Assembly: GCF_009183365.2 (NCBI RefSeq)
Contig: NZ_CP068230.1
Location: forward strand, 4,741,001-4,805,000
Direction of reading: 5' to 3'
Length of the DNA: 64,000 nucleotides
Source: Shewanella algae
Lineage (GTDB): Bacteria > Pseudomonadota > Gammaproteobacteria > Enterobacterales > Shewanellaceae
Shown: positions 1 to 8,030 of the stretch, piece after piece
How the letters are laid out: each line of letters opens with the position of its first letter
Position numbering within the stretch: position 1 is the first letter of the stretch
The notes under the pieces: generated by a model
The model's input: the letters and a program-made list of their open reading frames with translations, nothing else
What the model was told of the DNA's origin: nothing
Databases searched by the model: none
Position numbers and translations under genes: made by a program

Positions 1-475
1 GTTCCAGCAGGTAGGCATCTTTGGATCTCAACGCGGAAACGCACTTCATCGCATCCGAGTCGAGCATCACCGACTCGATCATATTGTCTGCCAGTGCCGC
101 AAAAGGCTCGACTTCTATTGCCTTGCCTTCGAAGGTTTCACTGAGGACTTTGCGCACTAAGCCCTTGGCTTCTGTCAGTAGCTGTTTGGCCTGACCTATT
201 GCCAATTGATGGTTCACCGAGGTTTTACGGGGATGGTGATTGAAGGCGGGGCGTTGTTTTTTCAGGCCACAGTTGTCGCTGGAACGCTCCACATCGACCC
301 AGACAAAGCGAATGCCGCTGTTGCTGAGTTTAGTGATTGCCTGGCGGCTCCTGATCTGGCCGGCATTGGCGACGGCCAATTGGCCGTTGTTCTCAATGGC
401 CGAGACATACATGCCTATCCCCAATTGAGTGACGGGCAACTTCAAAAGGGCTGCTGTCGATACCACATCGGTCAT
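1..475 (-). CDS. HD-GYP domain c-di-GMP phosphodiesterase, N-terminal part (cut by window edge)
   Basis: The visible 158 residues start MTDVVSTAALLKLPVTQLGI and match the DUF3391-type N-terminal domain (VTQLGIGMYVSAIENNG, then FVWVDVE) that precedes HD-GYP phosphodiesterase domains. The last visible residues, KDAYLLEH, resemble the entry to the HD-GYP domain. Family knowledge: such proteins hydrolyse cyclic di-GMP and act in the cytosol. The catalytic HD and GYP motifs lie beyond the left edge, so activity cannot be judged. The start is the ATG at 475; the 160 bases upstream hold no gene I can support. Confidence 0.75.
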   Translation of the reverse strand, partial: MTDVVSTAALLKLPVTQLGIGMYVSAIENNGQLAVANAGQIRSRQAITKLSNSGIRFVWVDVERSSDNCGLKKQRPAFNHHPRKTSVNHQLAIGQAKQLLTEAKGLVRKVLSETFEGKAIEVEPFAALADNMIESVMLDSDAMKCVSALRSKDAYLLE

Positions 476-636
476 TCTTTCACTCCGGCAAATGCTTTTG
501 GCCTCAATCCGAAAAACGTTTGCCAGGGGTTAACGACTCTCCAACAAATGTCACTCGGCTCTGCCTTATTCTAGAAGCCAAAGCCGGAAATGCCTATGCA
601 TCCTAGGGGGTAAAATTTGTCTTTATGATGCCAATC

Positions 637-852
637 TCATTCAGATATTGGGCCAAGACATTGAAAGCCTTCACTCAACCAGCGGCGATACTGGCAGTTG
701 TAACAGGAGCGAGTGACATCATCTATCTGTTCATCTTCGTCATCTTCGGCAAAACAAACACACTGGCCGGCCACCTCTCGGGCGGCCTGCAGATTGCTGC
801 TGCCACCGAGAAACAAGCGTTTGCCCTGCTTTAGTTCAAACCATTGCTGCAT
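637..852 (-). CDS. Small Cys-rich acidic protein, last gene of the TonB/ECF operon
   Basis: This 71-residue protein is not a family I recognise. It has a CVC pair, an acidic stretch (EDDEDEQIDD), then CYNCQ and a last Cys in FQCL, a layout that suggests a small metal-binding or redox fold. Its ATG directly follows the TGA of the TiaS-like gene (TGAATG), with AAGGAG just upstream, so it is translationally coupled to that gene. The archaeal enzyme TiaS carries a C-terminal zinc ribbon that the neighbouring protein lacks, so this could be a separate Zn-ribbon partner. That is speculation; only the coupling and the cysteines are seen. Confidence 0.7.
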   Translation of the reverse strand: MQQWFELKQGKRLFLGGSSNLQAAREVAGQCVCFAEDDEDEQIDDVTRSCYNCQYRRWLSEGFQCLGPISE

Positions 853-1584
853 TCAGAACTCCTTCAGCTGCTGTTTGCCGGCATTGTGCCACTCGGCGCC
901 ACGTTTGCTGACCAGGAGGGCAAACTTATGCTCGGCCCACACCGCTTTGACCTTGCCGCCGAGCCAGACAGTGTCGGTTTCCTGCAACCACTCACCATCT
1001 GTGGTCAATACGCCATCCAGCTCAGAGCGATTTAGTATGTCGGCAACGCTGAAGGGCGCCGCTTCATCTGTCTGGCCAAATTTCAGTTGGCCTTTCACCC
1101 GGCCATCATTCCCTGTGAGCCTGAGCCCTAGGCCCGCCAGCGCGCCGATAACACCCTGCCCCGTGCCACCGTGCTCGCTGAGACTGATACCCAAGTGTTC
1201 GGCCAAGCCGTAGGCTTGCTCCTTGGTCTTGACCTCTTGCTTGGCCTCACGGCCAAAAGCCATCAGTGCGTCCTGGCCGCTGAAATCGGCCAGAGACAAG
1301 AGCGCCAACCCAGGGTCGGCGGCGCTGGCTGATTCCCTGAGAAGATGAGCTATAGCCACCTCACGTATCGCCTCCAAGGTAAGCTCGCCACGATAACCAA
1401 AGCACATGGCACTATTGTGGGAAGTGTAAGGAATGTCCGGATGCACATAGAGCTGATGCCGGGTCACCAGGGAGGTTTGCCCGCCTTGCTGGGTCAACAA
1501 TTCAGCAATCTCGGAAGCGATCTCGCCGGTGCCTTTGGTGCCAATATCATCGGTATCGTCTATACAAATCAGCCAATCTTTCAT
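853..1584 (-). CDS. TiaS-like (DUF1743/COG1571-type) ATP-dependent protein, short bacterial form
   Basis: 243 residues. The N-terminus has an ICIDDTDD motif like the IDDTDS start of archaeal TiaS, the ATP-dependent enzyme that puts agmatine on tRNA-Ile2. Residues about 138-155 contain HGGTGQGVIGALAGLG, resembling the TiaS GxGxxGALAAIG motif. The C-terminal OB-fold and zinc ribbon of TiaS are absent, so the archaeal reaction should not be assumed. It sits between an ECF transporter S subunit and a Cys-rich protein, which points to processing of the imported compound or a link to it. Start chosen at the ATG at 1584, with AAGG upstream; a TTG lies one codon earlier. Confidence 0.72.
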   Translation of the reverse strand: MKDWLICIDDTDDIGTKGTGEIASEIAELLTQQGGQTSLVTRHQLYVHPDIPYTSHNSAMCFGYRGELTLEAIREVAIAHLLRESASAADPGLALLSLADFSGQDALMAFGREAKQEVKTKEQAYGLAEHLGISLSEHGGTGQGVIGALAGLGLRLTGNDGRVKGQLKFGQTDEAAPFSVADILNRSELDGVLTTDGEWLQETDTVWLGGKVKAVWAEHKFALLVSKRGAEWHNAGKQQLKEF

Positions 1585-1597
1585 CAATAAACCTTAA

Positions 1598-2152
1598 TCA
1601 ATCTGTCTGGGTATCTTTGTGGAGGAGATCGTGAGCCTTGAGGCGTCTCAAAACGGGGGGCACCAGCAGGGCCCCGACTATGGCAAAGGCTCCACCTTGT
1701 AAACACTTGAGACCAAAGCGCACCAAGGCCACCTGTTCACTCATGCCCACCAGCAAATCCTCTACCAGCCCTTTAGCGGCCCAGGCGATACAGCCCACCA
1801 ATGCCAGGGCGATGAAACGCCAGCGCAAATTGAAAGCATTGGCCAGCAGCAGAAGCGCCAGGTCCATCGACACAGCCGGAACCACGAATTTGAGCAGAAT
1901 AAGCGGGCCGCCTTTGCCCACGCCCAAGGTCATGGCAACCACTCCGGCCAAGGCGCCGCAAGCTGTCATGGCGCCCATGCGTCCGACAATGCCGTAACAG
2001 GTGAGATAGAAAAAGCTCATCAGCAACATAGAATGTCCCGACAAGCCGAGTTTCAGCCTGAGCATACTCTTGACTGCCACCAATAAGGTGGCACAAAAGC
2101 CGATGAAGAGCGCATCCTGCAATTGAAATCCTTTGATTTTATTTGTTGCCAT
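1598..2152 (-). CDS. ECF transporter substrate-binding membrane subunit (S component), unknown ligand
   Basis: 184 residues, almost entirely hydrophobic with about six predicted membrane segments, as in ECF S components. It directly follows the T subunit, overlapping it by 14 bases. The start is the ATG at 2152 preceded by CGGAG; the longer reading frame upstream would run through the T gene. S components bind vitamins, cofactor precursors or metals in the inner membrane and dock on the EcfT/ATPase module. I cannot assign it to a ligand class such as biotin, thiamine, riboflavin or cobalamin from motifs. A six-TM protein of another family remains possible. Confidence 0.7.
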   Translation of the reverse strand: MATNKIKGFQLQDALFIGFCATLLVAVKSMLRLKLGLSGHSMLLMSFFYLTCYGIVGRMGAMTACGALAGVVAMTLGVGKGGPLILLKFVVPAVSMDLALLLLANAFNLRWRFIALALVGCIAWAAKGLVEDLLVGMSEQVALVRFGLKCLQGGAFAIVGALLVPPVLRRLKAHDLLHKDTQTD

Positions 2153-2822
2153 GTTCGCTCCGGTTGTCCTGCCAATGGGTCGGCTTGAAAGTGTGGCCAA
2201 AATGGCGACTCTTGGCGGCAAGCGCCATCTGTTTGGCCAATTTAAGCAGTTGGATCAAGAGGGGAAATAACACACAGTAGGCCAGTTCAGGCCAGTTGCG
2301 GGGGTTGAGCAGTTGCTTGGGCGCAATTCGCGCCCCCCGCAGCCGCTGCAGTTGGTAGATTTCGGCAATCTCCTGGGTCATAAAGGGCAGCAGACCTATA
2401 GAAGCGGCCACCACAAAGGCCCATTTAGCCGGCATGATCAGGCATAACACCTCACCGATCCGCTCCGGGCGCACGGTAACCGATAGCCACCATCCCGGCA
2501 GCAGCGCCAAGGTGATGCGGGCCACCGCCAAGGTACCTTGTCCCAGCTGCTCGCCACCATGCATCAGTGCATACAGCCCCAAAGTAAAGCCGAGTTGCAG
2601 CAGAACAAAGCGGATTACCCCGCCTATGGCGCCGCGCTGCAGCATACCATGAACCACCAAGATAAGATTAATGGCCGCCAGCCAGGGAAGCTGCGCCTGA
2701 GGCAGGAGAAAGGCTGCCGATGACAGAGTCACTACCAAGAACAAGGCTGTGGCACTGCCCCACAAACCTAAATTCAGCCCCTTGGGAGAAGCACGGCCGT
2801 GGCGCCGTCCTTTAGCCCACAC
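2139..2822 (-). CDS. ECF transporter transmembrane subunit EcfT
   Basis: 227 residues with several N-terminal hydrophobic segments, then the cytosolic coupling region typical of EcfT: LQRLRGARIAPKQ and, near the C-terminus, AAKSRHFG, which correspond to the two short Arg-containing coupling motifs that contact the ATPases. The start is taken as the GTG at 2822 because AGAGGAGG lies six bases upstream; it overlaps the end of the ATPase gene by 11 bases. The longer frame to 2921 has no such site. It couples ATP hydrolysis to toppling of the S component in the inner membrane. Confidence 0.82.
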   Translation of the reverse strand: MWAKGRRHGRASPKGLNLGLWGSATALFLVVTLSSAAFLLPQAQLPWLAAINLILVVHGMLQRGAIGGVIRFVLLQLGFTLGLYALMHGGEQLGQGTLAVARITLALLPGWWLSVTVRPERIGEVLCLIMPAKWAFVVAASIGLLPFMTQEIAEIYQLQRLRGARIAPKQLLNPRNWPELAYCVLFPLLIQLLKLAKQMALAAKSRHFGHTFKPTHWQDNRSEHGNK

Positions 2823-4161
2823 AGGCAACCTCCTCTGGGGCAAACTCGATTTCCAGTTGGCCTTGTTGCAACTGCCACAGCTGACTACAAGGTAACCCCG
2901 GCAGGGGTCTGTGGCTGGCAATCACTATGCTGCCGCCCTGTTCCCGCAGATAGTTGAGTATCTGCCAAAGCTGCCCCAGATGCTTGCCATCCAACCCCGC
3001 CAAGGGGTCGTCCAACAGCATCAAGCTGGGGGTTAAACAAGCGATAGAGGCCAGGGCAATCAAGTGCTGCTGCCCATAGGAAAGCGTATGGGGCGAGCTT
3101 TGGGCAAGATGCAGCAAGTCGAGCTGCTCAAGCAGGCTCTCGGCCCGGGACAGCGGCAGGTCGAAGCGGCGCAGGCTGAACTGCATCTCCTCTATGACTG
3201 TGGCTTCAAACAACTGACGGTTGGGGCGCTGCATCAACAGGCCTAGCATGGGGCCATAGGCACCAGGCTTGGGCTTACGGCCAAAGACCCGCAGTGGCAT
3301 CGACGCCACCGCGGGTTGAATACCGGCTATCGCCTTCAGCAGGCTGCTCTTGCCCGAGCCGTTGTTACCCACCAGAGTAACCAGCTCACCGGCGCCCAAA
3401 GACAGGCCCTGCTGACACACAAACAGGGGCGAATGCCCCTGATAACGAAATTCAAATGAAGTGGCACTGACCAGTTCCCGACTTCGGTCCGGCTCCAGGC
3501 GTTTCAAATGGCTGGCGGATTCGACCCGGTAACTGCCGGGTAACAGGCGCCCTTGGTCCAGGTACCAGAAGTGTTCAACAACTGAGGAAAAAGCCTGGGG
3601 ATTATGCTCCACCAGTACCACAGCCATACCTTCCGCCAGCAGGTTACGGATTACTGCCAGCAGTTCATCGACACCGGCGTCATCCAACTGCGCCCAAGGT
3701 TCATCCAACAGCAGTACCGCAGGCTCACTCACCAACTGGGCAGCGATCATCAGGCGATATTTCTGTCCGAGAGACAGCTTGCTGACTTGAGTTTCCAGCG
3801 AGACAAACAGCCCCACCCGGCGCAATGCATGCTGCACTCTGGAGATCATCTGGCCGCTTGGCACACCGAGGTTTTCCAAGGCAAAGGCCACTTCGGCCCC
3901 GACGGTCTGGCGCAGTATCTGCACCTGGGGATCTTGCATCACCAGACCCACCAACAACCCCTGACGGCGGAAAATGCCGCCTTCACAGGGACGCCGTTGC
4001 AGCCCGGCAAGCAAAGCCAGCAGACTGGATTTACCCGAACCCGTGGGACCACTGATGCAGTGGCAGGAGCCGGATTCTATTTTTAGATCCAGATCCCTCA
4101 ATATCAAGGGCTGCAAACAGCCATGATTGAAATTGATCCCTTCGAGTTCGAGTAAGCGCAT
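2812..4161 (-). CDS. ECF transporter fused double ATPase (A-A' in one chain)
   Basis: 449 residues with two complete ABC ATPase domains in tandem. The first has Walker A GPTGSGKS (about 38-45), signature LSLGQ and Walker B LLLDEP. The second has GNNGSGKS, signature LSYGQ and LMLLDDP, so the catalytic Glu after Walker B is Asp in the second half. That suggests an asymmetric pair of ATP sites. Fused A-A' proteins of this kind occur with EcfT and S subunits. It begins two bases after the stop of the TonB receptor gene and is clearly in that operon. Confidence 0.9.
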   Translation of the reverse strand: MRLLELEGINFNHGCLQPLILRDLDLKIESGSCHCISGPTGSGKSSLLALLAGLQRRPCEGGIFRRQGLLVGLVMQDPQVQILRQTVGAEVAFALENLGVPSGQMISRVQHALRRVGLFVSLETQVSKLSLGQKYRLMIAAQLVSEPAVLLLDEPWAQLDDAGVDELLAVIRNLLAEGMAVVLVEHNPQAFSSVVEHFWYLDQGRLLPGSYRVESASHLKRLEPDRSRELVSATSFEFRYQGHSPLFVCQQGLSLGAGELVTLVGNNGSGKSSLLKAIAGIQPAVASMPLRVFGRKPKPGAYGPMLGLLMQRPNRQLFEATVIEEMQFSLRRFDLPLSRAESLLEQLDLLHLAQSSPHTLSYGQQHLIALASIACLTPSLMLLDDPLAGLDGKHLGQLWQILNYLREQGGSIVIASHRPLPGLPCSQLWQLQQGQLEIEFAPEEVACVG

Positions 4162-4163
4162 TA

Positions 4164-6329
4164 TCAGATCTGCCAGTTAATCCCAACAAAGACTTGTCTA
4201 CCTGCCTGAGGCAGAGAATCGCTCTGATAGTAGTTCTCGTCCAGCAGGTTGGTGGCTCGTAAATAGAGCTCTAGCTTATCTTTAAGCAAAGGCTGTACCA
4301 GATTGATGTCTACCAGGGTGTAATCATCCAGTGATTTCTCCTGCCACACCTTCTGACCGCCGATCTTCTCCTGCTCGTAGTAGTTCTGATCCATGATGCG
4401 TTCCACATTCAGGTGGATTCGGGTCTCGGTAGGCAGCTTGTAACCCAGTTGGAAGCGCAGCTGGTGCTTGGGACGATAGTCCAGACCATCAAAACCTGTG
4501 CTGCTGTCTCTGTCTTCGGCATGCAGATAGCTGTAACTCAGGCTCAGATCCAGATTCTCTATGCTGTTATTGGACAGCACAGTATCCAAACCCTGGAAGC
4601 GATAGTTGCCCATGTTCTGATACATGCCGCTGGCATCTTTGGCAATGTAATCATCGGCATCTGTGTGATAGAGATAGAGTTGCAGCTCGGTATTCATACC
4701 CAGGCCTTGCTCCAGTCCCAACTCAACATGCTTGGAGATTTCCGTCTCCAGTTCCTGATTGCCTGAAGACAGGGAGTACAGGTTGCGCATGGATGGGAAA
4801 CGCACCTTCCGAGCCACACTCAGGCTCAGACGGGTATCGTCAGCCGCTTGCCAGAAACCTGAGGCCAGCGCCGAGTAATCGTTCTCGTTGCCTTCGGTCT
4901 TGTCCATATCGTGGTAAGCGCCGCCCAGAGTAAAGCCCCAATCGCCTTCCGACTGGAACTGATATTCGGCCGCCGCAGTATAAACCCAGGCCGAATCATC
5001 GAAAGACTCACTGCTGCCACCACCTGAGCCATTACCGCCACCGGAACCAGTACCACCACCTGAGCCGTTACCGCCGCCTGAACCAGTACCACCGCCTGAG
5101 CCGTTACCGCCGCCTGAACCAGTACCACCGCCTGAGCCGTTACCGCCTGAGCCGTTACCGCCGCCTGAACCAGTACCACCACCTGAGCCCTTGGCTGCTG
5201 CAACCTTGCTGCTGCCGGACTTGGAGGAACCTAAGCTTTCGGCTACCGCTTCCCAGCTCTGCTTTTCAGCAATCACAGAGGTGGTCAGGATACCCGCGGT
5301 GTCGAAGTCGGTGATCAGCTGCAGGTTTGCCCCCTGTACTTTGGAGCGGCCGTCCTGAGCCTGGGTCAGCTCAGCGTAGCTGTTGTCACCGTACACAGTT
5401 TCATAGGTGTCGCTCTGGTTGTGATAACCAAAACCCCGGAAAGTGAAAGTATCATTGAACTTATGTGCCAGACCCAGCTGGAAAGTCTGTGAATCATAGT
5501 CATCGACACGCTCAAACTTCACCCGGCCGCTGCCGCTGCCATCTCTTGGTGGCTTGCCCCACTCGCCTGAACGCAGCGCCATATTGGCAATGAGTTGAGT
5601 ATTATCACTGAGCCAATAGCTGCCTTGGGCGTACAGATTGGTCAGCTCTTTATCTGCGTTGTTGCGCTGATATTTGTCTTGGTACTCAGTGACTTGATAG
5701 TCAGAAGACATGGGGAAACCATCAGTGTGCTGATAACCGGCACTGATGAGTCCCTGCCAGTTGTCGCCCGAGCCGGCGGCACTGATATCACCCTTGAAGG
5801 TATCGTCCTTGGACAATTCCAGGTTGCCGGATACTGCCGGGGCGCTGTCGCCACGCTTGGTGATAATGTTGATAACACCTCCGGCGCCGCCTGGGCCATA
5901 GAGTACTGAAGTTGGGCCAACGGAGACTTCGACTCTGGAAATCTGGCTGGTTGGGATCACGCTGGGATCAAACTGACCATCATCGGCACTGTTGGCCGGT
6001 ACACCGTTGACCAACAGGGTCACATGGCGGGTTTTGAAACCACGGATATCCACCCTTGGCGTACCCTCGCCGCCGTAACGTACGTAAACACCGGGAACAT
6101 TTTTCAGCACTTCATCCAGGCTTTGGGCACCCAAGGCCTTGATTTCATCTTCGGAAATGCTCCAACTTGTAGTGGCAACTTCAGTGGCGTTGGCACGCTC
6201 ACCGTGCACCACTATGACGTCCATTGCATTGTTGACCAGTGGATCGCGTTCGATAGAGGCCGCATTGGCCTGCATGGCACAGCCCAACGCCAGTGCGAGG
6301 GCAGAGAGTTTTACCGGGATATGGGACAT
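4164..6329 (-). CDS. TonB-dependent outer-membrane receptor with a Gly/Ser repeat loop
   Basis: 721 residues: signal peptide ending near ANA (about 24), a TonB-box-like MDVIVVHGE, plug domain (about 50-160; VRYGGEGTPRVDIRGF, GVINIITKRG) and a 22-strand-type barrel ending in the aromatic C-terminus FVGINWQI. It imports a scarce compound across the outer membrane using TonB energy. An unusual run of Gly, Ser, Asn and Thr (residues 381-440) sits in what should be a surface loop. It is first in an operon with an ECF transporter, so ligand passage from outside to cytosol can be laid out. The ligand is unknown; cobalamin, haem or thiamine are only guesses. Confidence 0.9.
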   Translation of the reverse strand: MSHIPVKLSALALALGCAMQANAASIERDPLVNNAMDVIVVHGERANATEVATTSWSISEDEIKALGAQSLDEVLKNVPGVYVRYGGEGTPRVDIRGFKTRHVTLLVNGVPANSADDGQFDPSVIPTSQISRVEVSVGPTSVLYGPGGAGGVINIITKRGDSAPAVSGNLELSKDDTFKGDISAAGSGDNWQGLISAGYQHTDGFPMSSDYQVTEYQDKYQRNNADKELTNLYAQGSYWLSDNTQLIANMALRSGEWGKPPRDGSGSGRVKFERVDDYDSQTFQLGLAHKFNDTFTFRGFGYHNQSDTYETVYGDNSYAELTQAQDGRSKVQGANLQLITDFDTAGILTTSVIAEKQSWEAVAESLGSSKSGSSKVAAAKGSGGGTGSGGGNGSGGNGSGGGTGSGGGNGSGGGTGSGGGNGSGGGTGSGGGNGSGGGSSESFDDSAWVYTAAAEYQFQSEGDWGFTLGGAYHDMDKTEGNENDYSALASGFWQAADDTRLSLSVARKVRFPSMRNLYSLSSGNQELETEISKHVELGLEQGLGMNTELQLYLYHTDADDYIAKDASGMYQNMGNYRFQGLDTVLSNNSIENLDLSLSYSYLHAEDRDSSTGFDGLDYRPKHQLRFQLGYKLPTETRIHLNVERIMDQNYYEQEKIGGQKVWQEKSLDDYTLVDINLVQPLLKDKLELYLRATNLLDENYYQSDSLPQAGRQVFVGINWQI
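5010..5189 (-). repeat. In-gene 36-bp-type minisatellite coding Gly/Ser repeats
   Basis: Inside the TonB receptor gene a run of about 180 bases is built from near-identical units coding (G)GGTGSGGGNGS-type blocks, about five units with one shortened block (GSGGNGSGG). All units are multiples of three, so copy-number change by slippage would keep the frame and only lengthen or shorten the loop. Confidence 0.92.
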
Positions 6330-6671
6330 AAGGCTCTTCTGTCATTTCTGATTGGGATTATCCGGGCTATTCTGGCGCCGCCCAAAAAAGCTACAAGCTC
6401 AGTGACGGTAAAAACCAATACAGATCGACAAATTAATACAAAGGGAGTAGATAACAGAGTCTGTCGCGGACAGATTGTCCCATCAAGACAATTTGCCGAG
6501 CAAAAATGTCCACTCGTGTCACATTAACCTAAGCTGATTAATGGGATCATGCTACACGTCACACAGGCCCGTTCGACGGCTTGACACTCAAGGTGTGGAA
6601 CTTTAGTTTGTGTTAAAGATACTGTTAGCCGGACGCTTTCTGCTTCCGGATCCCTTTGTTCGGAGCTCCCC
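6330..6671. other. Divergent regulatory region between the TonB/ECF operon and menF
   Basis: 342 bases without a gene. It holds a perfect 6-bp inverted repeat TCTGTC-GCG-GACAGA at 6460-6474, in the leader or promoter area of the TonB receptor, and a menF promoter candidate on the other side. I looked for, and did not see, the conserved B12-box of a cobalamin riboswitch or a TPP riboswitch core. The palindrome could be an operator or a transcript hairpin. Confidence 0.5.
6581..6609 (+). promoter_or_regulatory. Sigma70-type promoter candidate for menF
   Basis: TTGACA at 6581-6586 is a perfect -35 element; TAGTTT at 6604-6609 is a fair -10 element, with a 17-base spacer. It lies about 60 bases before the menF start. 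Confidence 0.45.
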
Positions 6672-8030
6672 TTGTCTGCACTTACCCTGCCTCAGGCCAT
6701 TTCGTCACTCAAAGACAAGCTGTGTCAACTGGCCAAGCTGACGCCAGCAGAGCCTATTGTCCAATTGGCCGCCGAGGTACAGGCAATTCCACTGATCTCC
6801 TGGCTGGCTTCCCAACCCAGCTATCCCAGAATTTATTGGCAAGGAAGAGACAGACTCGAGGAGGTTGCCGCCATCGGCTGCTGCCTGGATTTCCGCTTCG
6901 AAGATGAAGTCACAGACGAGGCCCTGGCCGAAATTTATGAAAAGCAGCGCGCCTACTCCAGTAATCAGGAGATCCGCTACTACGGCGGCGTCGCCTTCGA
7001 CCGCGAAATCGCCTCCTGGCCCGAGTTTGGCCGCGCCAGATTCCTGTTACCCAGAATAGAGCTGAGACGCAGTTCAGATCATTTCCGCCTCTTGGTTAAC
7101 CTGAATCTGGGCCAGGCTGACAGGCAAGCGGAAATAGCCCAGGCACAAGCAGCGCTGGATGCCTTGGTTCCGGCCCGCCCCATGACGCCACCGACCAAGA
7201 CAGAACAGCTGTCACGCAATGACAGGCCCGACTATCCACGCTGGAAGACACTGGTGGAACAGGTGACTGCCCCCAGATTCAACCAGGACACGCCCAAAGT
7301 AGTGCTGTCGCGCCTGACTCAGCTGCAAGTGAAAGACACACCGGATCCCTGGCAGGTGTTGGCCAGTTGGCAAGGGCGCAACCCCAACAGTTTTCAATTC
7401 GGCTTCGAATTCAGCCCTGAGCGCAGCTTTATCTCCTGTTCGCCCGAGCGTCTCTATCGCCGCCATCAGCAGGAGCTGTATACCGAAGCACTGGCGGGCA
7501 CTACCATTCGCGGCCTAAGCCCGGAAGAGGATGAACTGCTGGCGCAGCAGCTATTGGATGACAGCAAAAACAGCCATGAGAATCAGCTGGTCAGGGAGCA
7601 TATTGTCAAGGCACTGACTCCGCTGAGCCGCTATGTCGGTGCCGATGAGACGCCAACCATCTTCAAACTCAACCATATTCAGCATCTGCACAGATCGATT
7701 CGCGCCGAGCTACGGCACGGGGTAAAAGATTTTCAACTGCTGCAGGCCCTGCATCCGACGCCGGCCGTCGGCGGCCTGCCACGGGAATCGGCCATCAGTT
7801 TTCTACGCCAACGGGAAGGCTATATGCGCGGCTGGTATGCCGGGGCCTGTGGTTATCTGAATAAATATGAGAGTGAATTTGCGGTAGCCATCCGCTGCGC
7901 CCTGCTGGAACCCGGCTGCATCAATCTGTTTGCCGGCGCCGGCATAGTCGCAGGCTCAGACCCGGAAGCCGAATGGCAGGAGCTGGAAAACAAGCTCGCC
8001 ACCATAATGTCAATTCTGCTGGATTTCTAG
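6672..8030 (+). CDS. menF: Isochorismate synthase MenF
   Basis: 452 residues of the chorismate-utilising enzyme family. Motifs seen include ALAGTTIRG, the ENQLVREHI helix and HPTPAVGGLPRE, all conserved in MenF/EntC-type isochorismate synthases. It converts chorismate to isochorismate, the first step toward menaquinone, the quinone of anaerobic respiration. The start is a TTG at 6672 with GGAG six bases upstream; no in-frame ATG fits better. No other men genes are adjacent. A salicylate or enterobactin-type isochorismate synthase is less likely because no siderophore genes are near. Confidence 0.88.
   Translation: MSALTLPQAISSLKDKLCQLAKLTPAEPIVQLAAEVQAIPLISWLASQPSYPRIYWQGRDRLEEVAAIGCCLDFRFEDEVTDEALAEIYEKQRAYSSNQEIRYYGGVAFDREIASWPEFGRARFLLPRIELRRSSDHFRLLVNLNLGQADRQAEIAQAQAALDALVPARPMTPPTKTEQLSRNDRPDYPRWKTLVEQVTAPRFNQDTPKVVLSRLTQLQVKDTPDPWQVLASWQGRNPNSFQFGFEFSPERSFISCSPERLYRRHQQELYTEALAGTTIRGLSPEEDELLAQQLLDDSKNSHENQLVREHIVKALTPLSRYVGADETPTIFKLNHIQHLHRSIRAELRHGVKDFQLLQALHPTPAVGGLPRESAISFLRQREGYMRGWYAGACGYLNKYESEFAVAIRCALLEPGCINLFAGAGIVAGSDPEAEWQELENKLATIMSILLDF

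Noticed and set aside
6330..6540. Cobalamin or TPP riboswitch before the TonB receptor
   Set aside because: I looked for the B12-box and the TPP core motifs on the minus strand and found neither, so no vitamin assignment is made.
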